Part shown: positions 37,451-46,129 of the stretch, in pieces | How positions within the stretch are numbered: the first letter of the stretch is position 1 | How the letters are laid out: each line of letters starts with the position of its first letter | Notes under the pieces: model-generated | Databases searched by the model: none | Told to the model about the DNA's origin: nothing | The model's input: the letters and a program-made list of their open reading frames with translations, nothing else | Position numbers and translations under genes: made by a program | DNA from: Paenibacillus sp. 37 | GTDB taxonomy: Bacteria > Bacillota > Bacilli > Paenibacillales > Paenibacillaceae | Reading direction: 5' to 3' | DNA: 64,000 bases | Assembly (NCBI RefSeq): GCF_008386395.1 | Contig: NZ_CP043761.1 | Coordinates: forward strand, 5,332,001-5,396,000

Positions 37451-40018
37451 TCATTTCATTTCCGGTTGTACCAATAGTTGAAGTCCTCTCACATAATTGG
37501 CAATAAGACGTTTCACACGGCTCTGTTTTAATTTACGTCCATTAAAACGACAATTGCACTGCAGAATATCATCACCTTCGTCAGACACTAGGATAATCAG
37601 ATCGTAATAGTTCAGTATATCGTCCGATGCCTTGAACAGATGCTGTTCACCATATAAAGGAATAATTGCCCACTCCGTGCTGCTTGTTCTGATCTGGCTC
37701 ATCTGCTCGACAGGAAACGCTCGATCCGAAGGCATGGTTATGATCTGTTGATGAACATTTTGAAAGAGCTCTTTCATTGTCTTGTATTGATCGAAATTCA
37801 ATCGTACAGGTGTGATCATTCTCGCTGTACCATAGGATATGTGCATATCAATAGAGGGTTGTTCTGACAAAGTGTGTAACAAGTAAGCATACATAGCTGA
37901 TGCCAATACATGAATACTGATCGCTTCAGATTGTGCAATCAGTCGCATATCCTGTACCAATGAAGCTGGGAGAGTGAATTGATACGACAAGGCTTCGTAA
38001 CCTCGATCCGTATGGAAGAAGCTCCGATCCATCCGTACAGGCTCCAGTTCCACTCTGTCTTGTCTGATCAGATTCCCCCATGAGACAATAGAGGTATGTG
38101 AATACAAGCTGGAAATTGCCATTTTGCCTGGAAATGCTTCATCGATTGCCTGATGAATCTGCGTTACTTTTAGCGAATCGAATCCAGCTTCAGCCAGGTT
38201 ATCCGTTACTCCGACATTCCTAAGTCCCGCTACGGACTCAACAATCTCAATCAGCTTTTGTTCGATATGATCACGAGCTGGTTGTACTTCTTTGATCTCA
38301 TGCTTATGACTTAACATGCTCTGAATGGATTGTTCCATTTCACTAAATTCTCCTGCTTCGTACCGCTCCTGAAGCCTGTAACGTTGAAATTTTCCACTCG
38401 TCGTTTTAGGAATTTGCTTAATGGGTAGCACGGACTTGAGTTCAATCCCCATCCGCTGTTGAATATGTGCTTTTGCTTCTCCAACTCTTGGAATAAAAGA
38501 TGGCAAGTCCTTTTTATACAGTACAAACATTACAACGCTTTCCGATCCTGTAAGTGGATTGTAGACACCACATACAGCGACTTTCCCCAGATCAAATTGC
38601 TCCAGTTCCTCCGTTACACGTTCAATATCATGCGGATATACGTTTTGACCATTGATGAAGATAATGTCCTTGGTTCTGCCCGTAATGACTATTGCGCCAT
38701 CATTCATAAATCCAATATCTCCAGTACGAATCCATCCATCGGCTGTACTTGCTTTTTCCGTAGCTGCCGCATTGTTGTAATAACCGCTTGTTACACTCAA
38801 TCCTTTAATTTGAATACTGCCCAGCACCAATTCCTCGACCGGCTTATCATCATCATCACATATTCGTACATCACAGTATTGAACCGGCTTGCCTACTTCG
38901 ACAAAAGAAACAGCATGTTCCGAGCCCGGTTCAACTTCTATGAAGGGTTTCCCGGTCTCCAAATATCGTCTGTCCAGTACATAACAAGTCAAATCACCGA
39001 CGTTACCAAAGGAAACACCAACGGTTGCTTCGGCCAAACCGTACGCCGTCAGCATTGTATTGGAGGCCAGTCCATAAGGACTCATCGCCTCCAAAAAATT
39101 GAAACATAGTGCCGGAGATATCGGCTCAGCACCGTTCATAATAAAACGTACCGAAGACAAATCCGTTGATGAAAAGGTTAGTGGATTATATGAATCCAGA
39201 AAATATTTATAAGCAAAATTTGGAGCATATAGTTGGGTGACACGGTGTTCAGAAGTTTTGGTTAACCATAATGTAGGGTGACGGATGAATAAGGAAGTCG
39301 GCATAATAAACTGTTGCAGACCTTGGAAGGTACTTGTAAGATGAAACGCAATCAGACCCATATCATGGGTCAGGGGTAACCAACTCAAAGAACGGTCATT
39401 AGAGGAGATTTGGGTTGCTATATTCATAGCTTGTATATTTATCATGACATTGCGGTGTGTAATTACTACACCCTTGGTTTGTCCTGTAGAACCTGAAGAA
39501 AATTGGATAAAGGCTATGTCATCCGGCTGGATGTTAGCTTCAATTCCCTCAACAATAGGTTCTTCTCGTACGTTCGAGATGCCCTGTACTATAAAGATTC
39601 GGGCATGCATTTCGCGGACAACCTCTTCCAATCCATTCTTCCGGGCAAACTTGTCCAAACTTTCCGTGAGATCCTGATCAGCAGCAATAAACGGATGGTT
39701 CAACGTTTTCCACACATTGTAAAGCTTCATTCTTTGCTCCTGATTTCCGCCTACGGTTATCGGAACCGGTATGATTTTTCCAAGCGTGCAAGCCCAAAAG
39801 GTGACAATAAACTCTTCTTCCGAATTCAGTTGGAAGATCAATTCATTACCCGGCTTCATCCCAAATGCCTGAAGTTCTCCTAACCGGATTTTGGCTGATT
39901 GCAGAAGGGATTGGTACGATACAACCTTTTCTTCTTTGCTGCCATTCAGAAAAGTAATACCTCTGTCTGTGACTGAACCAAGGGAGTTAAATAATTGAGC
40001 CAAGTTATCCATGCTCAT
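37451..40018 (-). CDS. Loading protein: fatty acyl-AMP ligase, ACP and half condensation domain
   Basis: An 855-residue starter-loading protein. The N-terminal 570 residues are an acyl-AMP ligase of the FAAL type with SSGSTGQTKGV (174-184), the SWLPLTHDMGL motif and a C-terminal TSGKFQR motif with the catalytic Lys. An ACP follows (Ser near 610, AGFDSLK). Residues about 660-855 match the C-terminal lobe of an NRPS condensation domain, but the lobe bearing HHxxxDG is absent. The ligase would activate a free carboxylic acid as its adenylate and pass it to the ACP. The tail is unlikely to be catalytic and may dock the next KS protein. The acid cannot be predicted from sequence. AAGGAG lies 12 bases before the first ATG; the ATG two codons on is also possible. 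Confidence 0.92.
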   Translation of the reverse strand: MSMDNLAQLFNSLGSVTDRGITFLNGSKEEKVVSYQSLLQSAKIRLGELQAFGMKPGNELIFQLNSEEEFIVTFWACTLGKIIPVPITVGGNQEQRMKLYNVWKTLNHPFIAADQDLTESLDKFARKNGLEEVVREMHARIFIVQGISNVREEPIVEGIEANIQPDDIAFIQFSSGSTGQTKGVVITHRNVMINIQAMNIATQISSNDRSLSWLPLTHDMGLIAFHLTSTFQGLQQFIMPTSLFIRHPTLWLTKTSEHRVTQLYAPNFAYKYFLDSYNPLTFSSTDLSSVRFIMNGAEPISPALCFNFLEAMSPYGLASNTMLTAYGLAEATVGVSFGNVGDLTCYVLDRRYLETGKPFIEVEPGSEHAVSFVEVGKPVQYCDVRICDDDDKPVEELVLGSIQIKGLSVTSGYYNNAAATEKASTADGWIRTGDIGFMNDGAIVITGRTKDIIFINGQNVYPHDIERVTEELEQFDLGKVAVCGVYNPLTGSESVVMFVLYKKDLPSFIPRVGEAKAHIQQRMGIELKSVLPIKQIPKTTSGKFQRYRLQERYEAGEFSEMEQSIQSMLSHKHEIKEVQPARDHIEQKLIEIVESVAGLRNVGVTDNLAEAGFDSLKVTQIHQAIDEAFPGKMAISSLYSHTSIVSWGNLIRQDRVELEPVRMDRSFFHTDRGYEALSYQFTLPASLVQDMRLIAQSEAISIHVLASAMYAYLLHTLSEQPSIDMHISYGTARMITPVRLNFDQYKTMKELFQNVHQQIITMPSDRAFPVEQMSQIRTSSTEWAIIPLYGEQHLFKASDDILNYYDLIILVSDEGDDILQCNCRFNGRKLKQSRVKRLIANYVRGLQLLVQPEMK

Positions 40019-40041
40019 AACTGGAACACACTCCTTGTCAA

Positions 40042-40749
40042 CTAGATTACGTAAGGTTGCAGTTTTTCATTTATAATTCTCGTTGTTTCCTGAATATTTT
40101 CCTGGATATAGAAGTGTCCTCCATCCAATTTGACAATGTCACATTGTGAACCAGCGTACTTTTTCCATCCGATCAGATCGCTAGATTTCACTCGAGTATC
40201 GCTTCGGCCAGTTAACACAGTAATATCACTCTGAACCTTGAAAGGCTTAGGTTGAAAACGATAGAGTTCGACAATCCTGAAATCGGCTCTAAGTACAGGG
40301 GCAAATAACGAAAAGAGCTCTTTATTGGTAAAGACCTCATCCGACGTTCCACCCATGTTCTGAATCGTCTCTCTGAACTCTTCGTCTGGTAATGCGTGAA
40401 TATTCTCATCCTTGAAAATATGGGGTGCACGATTGCCTGAAAGCATCATATGTTCAGGCAATTGTTTCGTTGACTGTGCAAGTCGGTAATATAGTTCGAG
40501 CGCCATCCAGCTTCCCATGCTATGTCCGAAAATAGCATAAGGCCCATGAATTAGCGAGGAAACCGCAGGGTAGATATCTTCAATCGCTTCTTCAAAGCTT
40601 TCATAGAACGGTTCTCCCACTCGAGCGCCTCTTCCTTTTAATTCGATCGGTATTACGTCAATAAAAGGGCTTAAAGATGATTTCCAGCGATGAAAAATCA
40701 TGGCTGATCCACCTGCATGAGGCAAACAAAAAAGTTGAATTTTCTTCAT
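40042..40749 (-). CDS. Type II thioesterase (alpha/beta hydrolase)
   Basis: Stand-alone editing thioesterase of about 235 residues. It begins KKIQLFCLPHAGGSA, the family hallmark with the oxyanion region, carries the nucleophile elbow GHSMGS (Ser77), and ends with GGHFY containing the catalytic His. Such enzymes remove misprimed acyl groups from carrier domains. As no integrated thioesterase exists in the line it could also take part in release, but the terminal C domain is the better candidate. Start chosen at the canonical MKKIQLF; an ATG four codons upstream is an alternative, and neither has an ideal ribosome site. Confidence 0.88.
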   Translation of the reverse strand: MKKIQLFCLPHAGGSAMIFHRWKSSLSPFIDVIPIELKGRGARVGEPFYESFEEAIEDIYPAVSSLIHGPYAIFGHSMGSWMALELYYRLAQSTKQLPEHMMLSGNRAPHIFKDENIHALPDEEFRETIQNMGGTSDEVFTNKELFSLFAPVLRADFRIVELYRFQPKPFKVQSDITVLTGRSDTRVKSSDLIGWKKYAGSQCDIVKLDGGHFYIQENIQETTRIINEKLQPYVI

Positions 40750-40837
40750 TAGCCCTATCATTCCTCGTATTCTTATTTTTATCGTAATTTATCATTTTAC
40801 GTAAAAAAATACAATATTTTCTGTGTTATTGAATACA

Positions 40838-41644
40838 TTATGTAGATTGAATAGATAGGGGGAAATCTCCCTTGTTGCTTCTGAATTGATTGCGATGTTC
40901 GGTTGGACTTTTGCCCACTTTTTTCTTGTACATTGCACTAAATTGTGTACTAGAACTGTACCCTAACTTCGTCGTAATTTCAGAGATTGGAAGATCCGTC
41001 TTGGTTACGTACTCCTGTGCCTTATCCACCCGAATCTGCTGTAGGTACTTCAGTGGCGAAACATTGAAAACCTTAGAAAACAGATTACACAGATACACTG
41101 GATTATAACCAACCATATCCGCCAGAAATTGCAGAGTAATTGGCTGCTCATAATTGTTTTGGATATACTTGCATATCATGACCAAGTTCCGTTTGACCGA
41201 GTCCTCCCGATCCGTTTCCGGTCGCATCAAATTAGCCAGATTCGTTTGATAGTAACTGGAGTATACTTCAAGAAAATCTCTTTCAGCTATTTCGATGTCT
41301 TCTCTACTCTCTACCGTTCGGTTCAACAGACTTACAGCAAGATCATAGTGTTTACTACCATTCTCACTTAATATGTGACAGCTTGGCAGTCGCTCAAGCA
41401 GATCCGATCCAAAAATAATACCTCTCATTTTCAGAACAGGTTTATCGTAGTTTTGCAGTCTTATTTTATTTGCCAGCAGCACAGCCCCTGCCTTAACCTG
41501 CACCGTTTTGCTAAACACACTGATTTCCAAGGCATCCATAACCTCAAATATGGCAATCTGTCTTCTGAGAGACAAGTCAAATAGATGTTTTTTTTCACGG
41601 ACGACCATATCATAAGAAACAACAGAACGTAGTTGGAAATCCAT
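40838..41644 (-). CDS. AraC-family transcriptional regulator
   Basis: A 268-residue regulator with two helix-turn-helix motifs in the C-terminal 100 residues (ITLQFLADMVGYNPVYLCNL, then ISEITTKLGYSSSTQFSAMY) and an unassigned N-terminal sensing domain. ATG at 41644 has AGGAGG 9 bases upstream; a longer frame starting at 41701 lacks one. It lies inside the cluster between the kinase-like gene and the thioesterase gene, same strand, so it is the likely pathway-specific regulator. Its target sites are not identified. Confidence 0.88.
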   Translation of the reverse strand: MDFQLRSVVSYDMVVREKKHLFDLSLRRQIAIFEVMDALEISVFSKTVQVKAGAVLLANKIRLQNYDKPVLKMRGIIFGSDLLERLPSCHILSENGSKHYDLAVSLLNRTVESREDIEIAERDFLEVYSSYYQTNLANLMRPETDREDSVKRNLVMICKYIQNNYEQPITLQFLADMVGYNPVYLCNLFSKVFNVSPLKYLQQIRVDKAQEYVTKTDLPISEITTKLGYSSSTQFSAMYKKKVGKSPTEHRNQFRSNKGDFPLSIQST

Positions 41645-41718
41645 TATCGTTAACCTCCTGATTGTTTTTCGGACGGTTTTGACAAGTACGGTGTTATACA
41701 TTCATTCCTAATCTTGAT

Positions 41719-42525
41719 CTAAGTTGTGTTGAATTTTTTAAGCTGATTACGAATGTAATCCAATAAATCCTTTTTTTCCTCAGGTGGTATCCACTCCGTT
41801 AGTCTGGCTGCAGCAATGGGAAGAACCCATCGATGTATCTCGCGAATGTCCATGCCCGAGAGAGACAAGTAATACTCGATATACGTTTTACTCATCCTGC
41901 TTTTGATTATCTTCAGCAGAACTTTCATCATCAATGGAGCGCCTTTGGGCAAATTTCCGTATTTTAATAATACTAGCGTCCTTGCCACATCTGCTGCTGG
42001 ACAGCCCGATGCGCCTGTCATCCAGTCTATGATCCAGGATTCTTTGCCTGTAATCACATTATTAGGATGGAAATCCCCATGACATAGAGATCTGCCTTCC
42101 GGCAAACTATGTACATAGTCCATAATCTGTTGTTTCTCAATGTCCGATAGATCTCTTGCGTTTGATATATTCTTCTCTAATACAGTCTTATGCTTTTGTT
42201 GAATCTGTTCACCCGATTGCTGGTGTATTTGATGATGAAGTGCTGCCATCTGCCTTGCTCTGCGCTCAATAGACCATGGTTTAATAATCATCTCTTCCAA
42301 AAGTGTCCTTCCACTGGCCAACTCAAATATGATACCTTTACGATTATTGATCGTCACCATATCGATTGTTTGTGGGCATTTAACTCCAAGTTCCAAAACG
42401 ATTCGAGTATTATCAAACTCATGCTGAATCGCTTCCGCAGAGAAATCTTCTCTGAAAAGTTTCAAAATTGAAGTTTCACCATGTCTGAATATTTCCGCTG
42501 TCTGTCCCTGCCCAATCCGTTTCAA
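41719..42525 (-). CDS. APH/choline-kinase family phosphotransferase, candidate self-resistance kinase
   Basis: A 268-residue protein-kinase-fold small-molecule phosphotransferase. It has a short glycine loop near the N terminus (GQGQTAEIF), the Brenner motif CHGDFHPNN (catalytic Asp151) and the metal-binding Asp167 in IIDWM. It starts with TTG. Family members phosphorylate aminoglycosides, macrolides, choline or homoserine. Inside an antibiotic-type cluster the most likely role is inactivating phosphorylation of the product or a precursor, for example on one of the predicted hydroxyls; this is inference from location. A tailoring role is the alternative. Confidence 0.8.
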   Translation of the reverse strand: MKRIGQGQTAEIFRHGETSILKLFREDFSAEAIQHEFDNTRIVLELGVKCPQTIDMVTINNRKGIIFELASGRTLLEEMIIKPWSIERRARQMAALHHQIHQQSGEQIQQKHKTVLEKNISNARDLSDIEKQQIMDYVHSLPEGRSLCHGDFHPNNVITGKESWIIDWMTGASGCPAADVARTLVLLKYGNLPKGAPLMMKVLLKIIKSRMSKTYIEYYLSLSGMDIREIHRWVLPIAAARLTEWIPPEEKKDLLDYIRNQLKKFNTT

Positions 42526-42578
42526 TCCTAATCAACTCCGTATCTTTCCTAAATCAATTATGGTAAATCATCAAAGAA

Positions 42579-42652
42579 CCTAATGATCAAGCCCTTTTTT
42601 CATAGCATAATGAATGATCCTGCCTAATGCAAAAAAAGGGCTCTTCCTTAGG
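42579..42652 (-). terminator. Inverted repeat downstream of the acyl-CoA dehydrogenase gene
   Basis: Arms AGCCCTTTTTT and AAAAAAGGGCT form a perfect 11-bp pair around a 31-base loop, and outer CCTAA/TTAGG blocks add a second pairing. It lies in the 140-base gap between the acyl-CoA dehydrogenase stop and the kinase-like gene. The loop is long and the T run is inside the stem, so it is more likely a partial terminator or attenuator than a strong stop. Confidence 0.4.
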
Positions 42653-42668
42653 TCCTGCAATGCAAAAT

Positions 42669-43865
42669 CTAAACGTTTCGATTCGCGCTATCCTTAACTT
42701 TTTCTGCTTTATTTGAACGTCTCATTTCACGGCGGTGTGTTACAACCTCCTGTGTTGCGATTAAAATCTCATGCATTTGAGTCGTACCTTCGATAATTTC
42801 ATTGATCCGGGCATCCCGATAATATCTCTCTACGGGATAGTCTCGATGGCAACCATTGGCACCATGAATCTGCACCGCATCACTGGCAACTTTGTTCACC
42901 ATGGTTGAAGCAAAGTATTTGGCAGTCCAAGTTTCCATAATGCTCTCTGGATCACCCACATCTCTTAAATATCCTGCTCTGTAACACAGCATCCGTGCCG
43001 CTTTCATATTCACTGACATTTCAGTGATCATTTTTTGTATCATTTGATTCTCTCGTATAGCTCTTCCGAATTGGATTCTGGAATTGGCATAATGTACCGA
43101 TGCATCCAGACATGCCTTGGCTAAACCTACACAGCCACAAGCGATCGTGTATCTTCCATAATCCAGACAAGGTAAAGCAACATGTGATAACCCTGTACCG
43201 ACTTGACCCAGGAGGTTTTCCTTCGGAATACGACAAGAATCCATTTTCAGTTCAGCAATCATCGATGCTCTCGCTCCAAGCAACCCGCTCATAGGTTCAA
43301 CGCTGAACCCAATGGAATCTCTCTCCACGATAAACGCTGTCGGCTTGTTCTCACATTGGGCAAGAATCAAAAATACGTCTGCGAGCTGCCCCATGGTTAT
43401 CCATTTTTTATGACCGTTAAGTATGTATTCATCTCCGTCTAATACGGCCGTTGTTTCAATGCTTTTGGCATCGCTTCCAACACTCGGTTCTGTCAATCCG
43501 AATGAACCCAAAGTTGTTCCCGTAGCTAATGCAGGCAACCAGTACTGTCTTTGTTGCTCCGTTCCCCAACGCAAGATGGCTAAACCCACCATCCCCTGAA
43601 CGGTTAACAAACTTCTTACAGAGGAGCACCCACGTCCAACCTCTTCGTTAAGAATCCCGATAGTGATATTGTCCAGTTCCATCCCGCCATATTCTTTTGG
43701 CAACATGGAGCCCAGATAACCAGCCTCTGTTATTTTCGCAAGGAGTTCCGGGTGAATTCGTTCTTCGCTGTCATTTAAACTAGCATATGGAATAATCTCG
43801 CTGTCTACAAAATCCTTGAATTGTTCCTGCCACATCAATTGCTCCGCATTCAGTTCAACTTTCAT
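42669..43865 (-). CDS. Acyl-CoA dehydrogenase-like flavoprotein for extender unit formation (FkbI-like)
   Basis: A 398-residue acyl-CoA dehydrogenase fold enzyme with the FAD-binding GSFGLTEPSVGSDA segment, the WITMG motif and the catalytic Glu in INEIIEGTTQMHE. In hydroxymalonyl/methoxymalonyl and aminomalonyl pathways such enzymes (FkbI, ZmaE, ClbF types) oxidise the ACP-bound aldehyde-level intermediate rather than desaturating fatty acids. It lies directly after a discrete ACP at the 5' end of the cluster, about 38 kb from the FkbH/ACP/dehydrogenase group it should work with. AGGAG lies 9 bases before the ATG. Confidence 0.85.
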   Translation of the reverse strand: MKVELNAEQLMWQEQFKDFVDSEIIPYASLNDSEERIHPELLAKITEAGYLGSMLPKEYGGMELDNITIGILNEEVGRGCSSVRSLLTVQGMVGLAILRWGTEQQRQYWLPALATGTTLGSFGLTEPSVGSDAKSIETTAVLDGDEYILNGHKKWITMGQLADVFLILAQCENKPTAFIVERDSIGFSVEPMSGLLGARASMIAELKMDSCRIPKENLLGQVGTGLSHVALPCLDYGRYTIACGCVGLAKACLDASVHYANSRIQFGRAIRENQMIQKMITEMSVNMKAARMLCYRAGYLRDVGDPESIMETWTAKYFASTMVNKVASDAVQIHGANGCHRDYPVERYYRDARINEIIEGTTQMHEILIATQEVVTHRREMRRSNKAEKVKDSANRNV

Positions 43866-43957
43866 CACATATCACTCCTGATTTTGAGGTTATAAGTCCA
43901 ATAAACGGAACTCGATGCTGTGATTGTCTGATATGAGCTTGTGTCGTCATTTTCCTT

Positions 43958-44299
43958 TTATGACTCATTGGGAATCTCATAATTGATGCACTTACGCAAA
44001 CTGTCTTTCAAATGTTGCAATGTTGTGAAGTTCTCCAATTCAAGATACTCATCGTCCATCTCAATATTGAATTCGTTCTCCAAGGCAATGATCAGTTTGA
44101 TAAATGAAATGGAGTTTAATCCAAGAACTCTTAAATCCTCATCTAACGCACCTACATCCAGCTTTTGTTCAGAAAACATTTCCACGACCTGATAGAAGTG
44201 AATATCAAACTGATCATAAGCCACAGGATATTCTTGCAAAAAAGATTCCTCCTCCATATGAGACATGTAATCTTTGAAAATCCATTTTTGTGACACCAT
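43958..44299 (-). CDS. Second discrete acyl carrier protein
   Basis: ACP of up to 113 residues with the attachment Ser63 in VLGLNSISFIKL and a typical helix-2/helix-3 region after it. An internal TTG at 44239 has AGGAGGA 8 bases upstream and would give a 93-residue protein of more normal ACP size, whereas the first ATG has no clear ribosome site. The true start is therefore uncertain. Being first in the cluster and next to the acyl-CoA dehydrogenase, it probably carries an extender intermediate; a role in delivering a starter is possible. Confidence 0.8.
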   Translation of the reverse strand: MVSQKWIFKDYMSHMEEESFLQEYPVAYDQFDIHFYQVVEMFSEQKLDVGALDEDLRVLGLNSISFIKLIIALENEFNIEMDDEYLELENFTTLQHLKDSLRKCINYEIPNES

Positions 44300-44397
44300 T
44301 TCTGTGATGAGATTCTGTTCGAACGTTTGCCTAAGAGTATAGGAATCGGAACAAGAAAAGTCCTACATTTTGTAAATATTCCATATATTCTCTGACT

Positions 44398-44426
44398 TCG
44401 ATACTATCATAATCTTCCTGAGTCAA
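44398..44426 (-). promoter_or_regulatory. Candidate promoter of the biosynthetic cluster
   Basis: TTGACT (44421-44426) and TATCGA (44398-44403) are spaced by 17 bases on the minus strand about 100 bases before the first ACP gene. The -35 element is good, the -10 element only fair. It lies in the 215-base gap between the GNAT gene and the cluster, the only sizeable intergenic space at the 5' end. No other feature is obvious in that gap. Confidence 0.35.
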
Positions 44427-44514
44427 GCAATCACTATTGCCATGTATTCACAAATATTTAATAGGTTTCCACCTTCGAGATGATATCCCTATCTTGCAAC
44501 AAGGATTCATTCTC

Positions 44515-44952
44515 TCAAAGGTGCTTTGACATAAACACATCGACCTCATCTTCACTGTCCAATATAAATCCAAATCGTTCATACAATCGCCGAGCAGGGC
44601 TTCCCTGCAAAACATTTAAAATAATCCGTTTCCCCTGAACTTCATCCTGTTCCAGCAGCATGTTCAGTACCTGAGTTCCAATTCTTTGGCCTTGATAATC
44701 GGGATGTATATAGAAATGTTCCAATAGGTATGCCTCAGACTTGGGCTTCAACGCTACACAACCTACCATTAAACCCTTCACTTCAATAATCTGTGTCTGG
44801 GCAGGATTGAATGTATTCCGGAAACGTTCACGCACCTTCACATCATCGTACCTTCCCAGCCTGGTTAGATCATCGTACAGTACCAAGGCTCGCAAATCAG
44901 CGAGTTGCTCTTGGTCTGCCTGTACAGCTTGACGCATTGTTATTGGGTTCAT
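44515..44952 (-). CDS. GNAT family N-acetyltransferase
   Basis: A 145-residue GNAT protein with the acetyl-CoA pyrophosphate loop HPDYQGQRIGTQ and the later SPARRLYERFGF motif. AAAGGA precedes the ATG. It lies just upstream of the cluster on the same strand, separated by 215 bases with its own downstream promoter candidate, so I regard it as flanking rather than part of the pathway. Substrate unknown. Confidence 0.85.
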   Translation of the reverse strand: MNPITMRQAVQADQEQLADLRALVLYDDLTRLGRYDDVKVRERFRNTFNPAQTQIIEVKGLMVGCVALKPKSEAYLLEHFYIHPDYQGQRIGTQVLNMLLEQDEVQGKRIILNVLQGSPARRLYERFGFILDSEDEVDVFMSKHL

Positions 44953-45103
44953 TTGTTGAATTCCTTTCCATTAGAGACACGTTAATTTTTGAATGTCTTA
45001 TCGCACTTTAGGGGTAGAACACTAAAAATCATACCTTTGGCAGCTCACTTGAGCAACATCGGATTTTAGAATGCACTATTTTTTTCAAACCTATTAAACT
45101 CCT

Positions 45104-45173
45104 CAAAAAATAAAAAAGCCCAAAAAGGACGGTGCAGTCTTGCTTATACAAATAAGCGAACCCGCAGCCATCC
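45104..45173 (-). terminator. Rho-independent terminator of the fructan operon
   Basis: On the minus strand GGATGGCTGC pairs with GCACCGTCC, with an inner GCTTAT/ATAAGC hairpin, followed by TTTTTGGGCTTTTTTATTTTTT. It begins about 28 bases after the fructokinase stop and closes the sugar operon. Confidence 0.8.
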
Positions 45174-45201
45174 CTTCTGGGATGTAGATTATTATAGAAA
45201 A

Positions 45202-46101
45202 CTAGGAAACATGTGAAGCTTTTGCTGCATGTTGCAATGCTTCCAGTCCCAATGCTAGCGCACCACACAAACCTGCATGCTGGCCCAATCCGGGCTGGAC
45301 GATATATTGGTCAATATGTTGTGTGATTGGGGCTGCATTCACATAACCATTGAGATTCCGCACTACCTGCTCCCGGATCATAGGAAACAGATGATCTTGC
45401 TGCATCACACCACCGCCCAAGATGATTTTCTGCGGCGAATGAAGCAAGATGGCCGTAGTAATCGACTCCGCAATGTAAAAGGATTCGATCTCCCACGCCG
45501 GATGATCTGCCGGCAGTTCACTGCCAGGGATCTGCCAGCGAGCTTCAATGGCTGGACCTGCTGCCATTCCCTCCAGGCAATCGCCATGATACGGGCATAA
45601 TCCGGCAAAGTGATCGTCTGGATGGCGTCTTGTGCGAATATGTCCACCCTCGGGATGTAACAATCCGTGTACTCGTTGGCCCCCTGCCACAAGTCCGACA
45701 CCAACTCCTGTGCCAATCGTGTAATATACACAGTTATCCAGCCCTTGCGCCGCTCCCCACGTCACTTCACCGAGCGCGGCAGCATTCACATCCGTATCCC
45801 ATCCAAAAGGAACCGGAAATTCATGCTTCAAGGTTCCAATCACATTACAGTTTCCCCACCCAGGCTTAGGTGTGGTCGTAATATAACCATAGGTGGGACT
45901 ATCCGGTTGCAGATCAATCGGACCAAAGGAGCCAATCCCCATAGCTTCCACATCTTTATCCCTGAAATAGTCGATTACCTTGGCAAGAGTGGTCTCCGGA
46001 TGTTCTGTTGGAAAGCTGATCCGATCTTCAATCTGTCCATGCTCATTACCTACACCACATACAAACTTCGTTCCGCCCGCTTCTATAGCTCCAATACGCA
46101 T
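45202..46101 (-). CDS. ROK family fructokinase
   Basis: A 299-residue ROK sugar kinase. It begins MRIGAIEAGGTKFVCG (ATP phosphate loop) and has the zinc motif with GLCPYHGDCLEG typical of ROK fructokinases. AGGAG lies 9 bases before the ATG; a longer frame overlaps the upstream hydrolase gene. It is the last gene of an operon with a GH32 enzyme and a sugar ABC importer and would phosphorylate released fructose to fructose 6-phosphate. Confidence 0.92.
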   Translation of the reverse strand: MRIGAIEAGGTKFVCGVGNEHGQIEDRISFPTEHPETTLAKVIDYFRDKDVEAMGIGSFGPIDLQPDSPTYGYITTTPKPGWGNCNVIGTLKHEFPVPFGWDTDVNAAALGEVTWGAAQGLDNCVYYTIGTGVGVGLVAGGQRVHGLLHPEGGHIRTRRHPDDHFAGLCPYHGDCLEGMAAGPAIEARWQIPGSELPADHPAWEIESFYIAESITTAILLHSPQKIILGGGVMQQDHLFPMIREQVVRNLNGYVNAAPITQHIDQYIVQPGLGQHAGLCGALALGLEALQHAAKASHVS

Positions 46102-46129
46102 CGTTTTGGGCTCCTTTCCTTCATTACAA

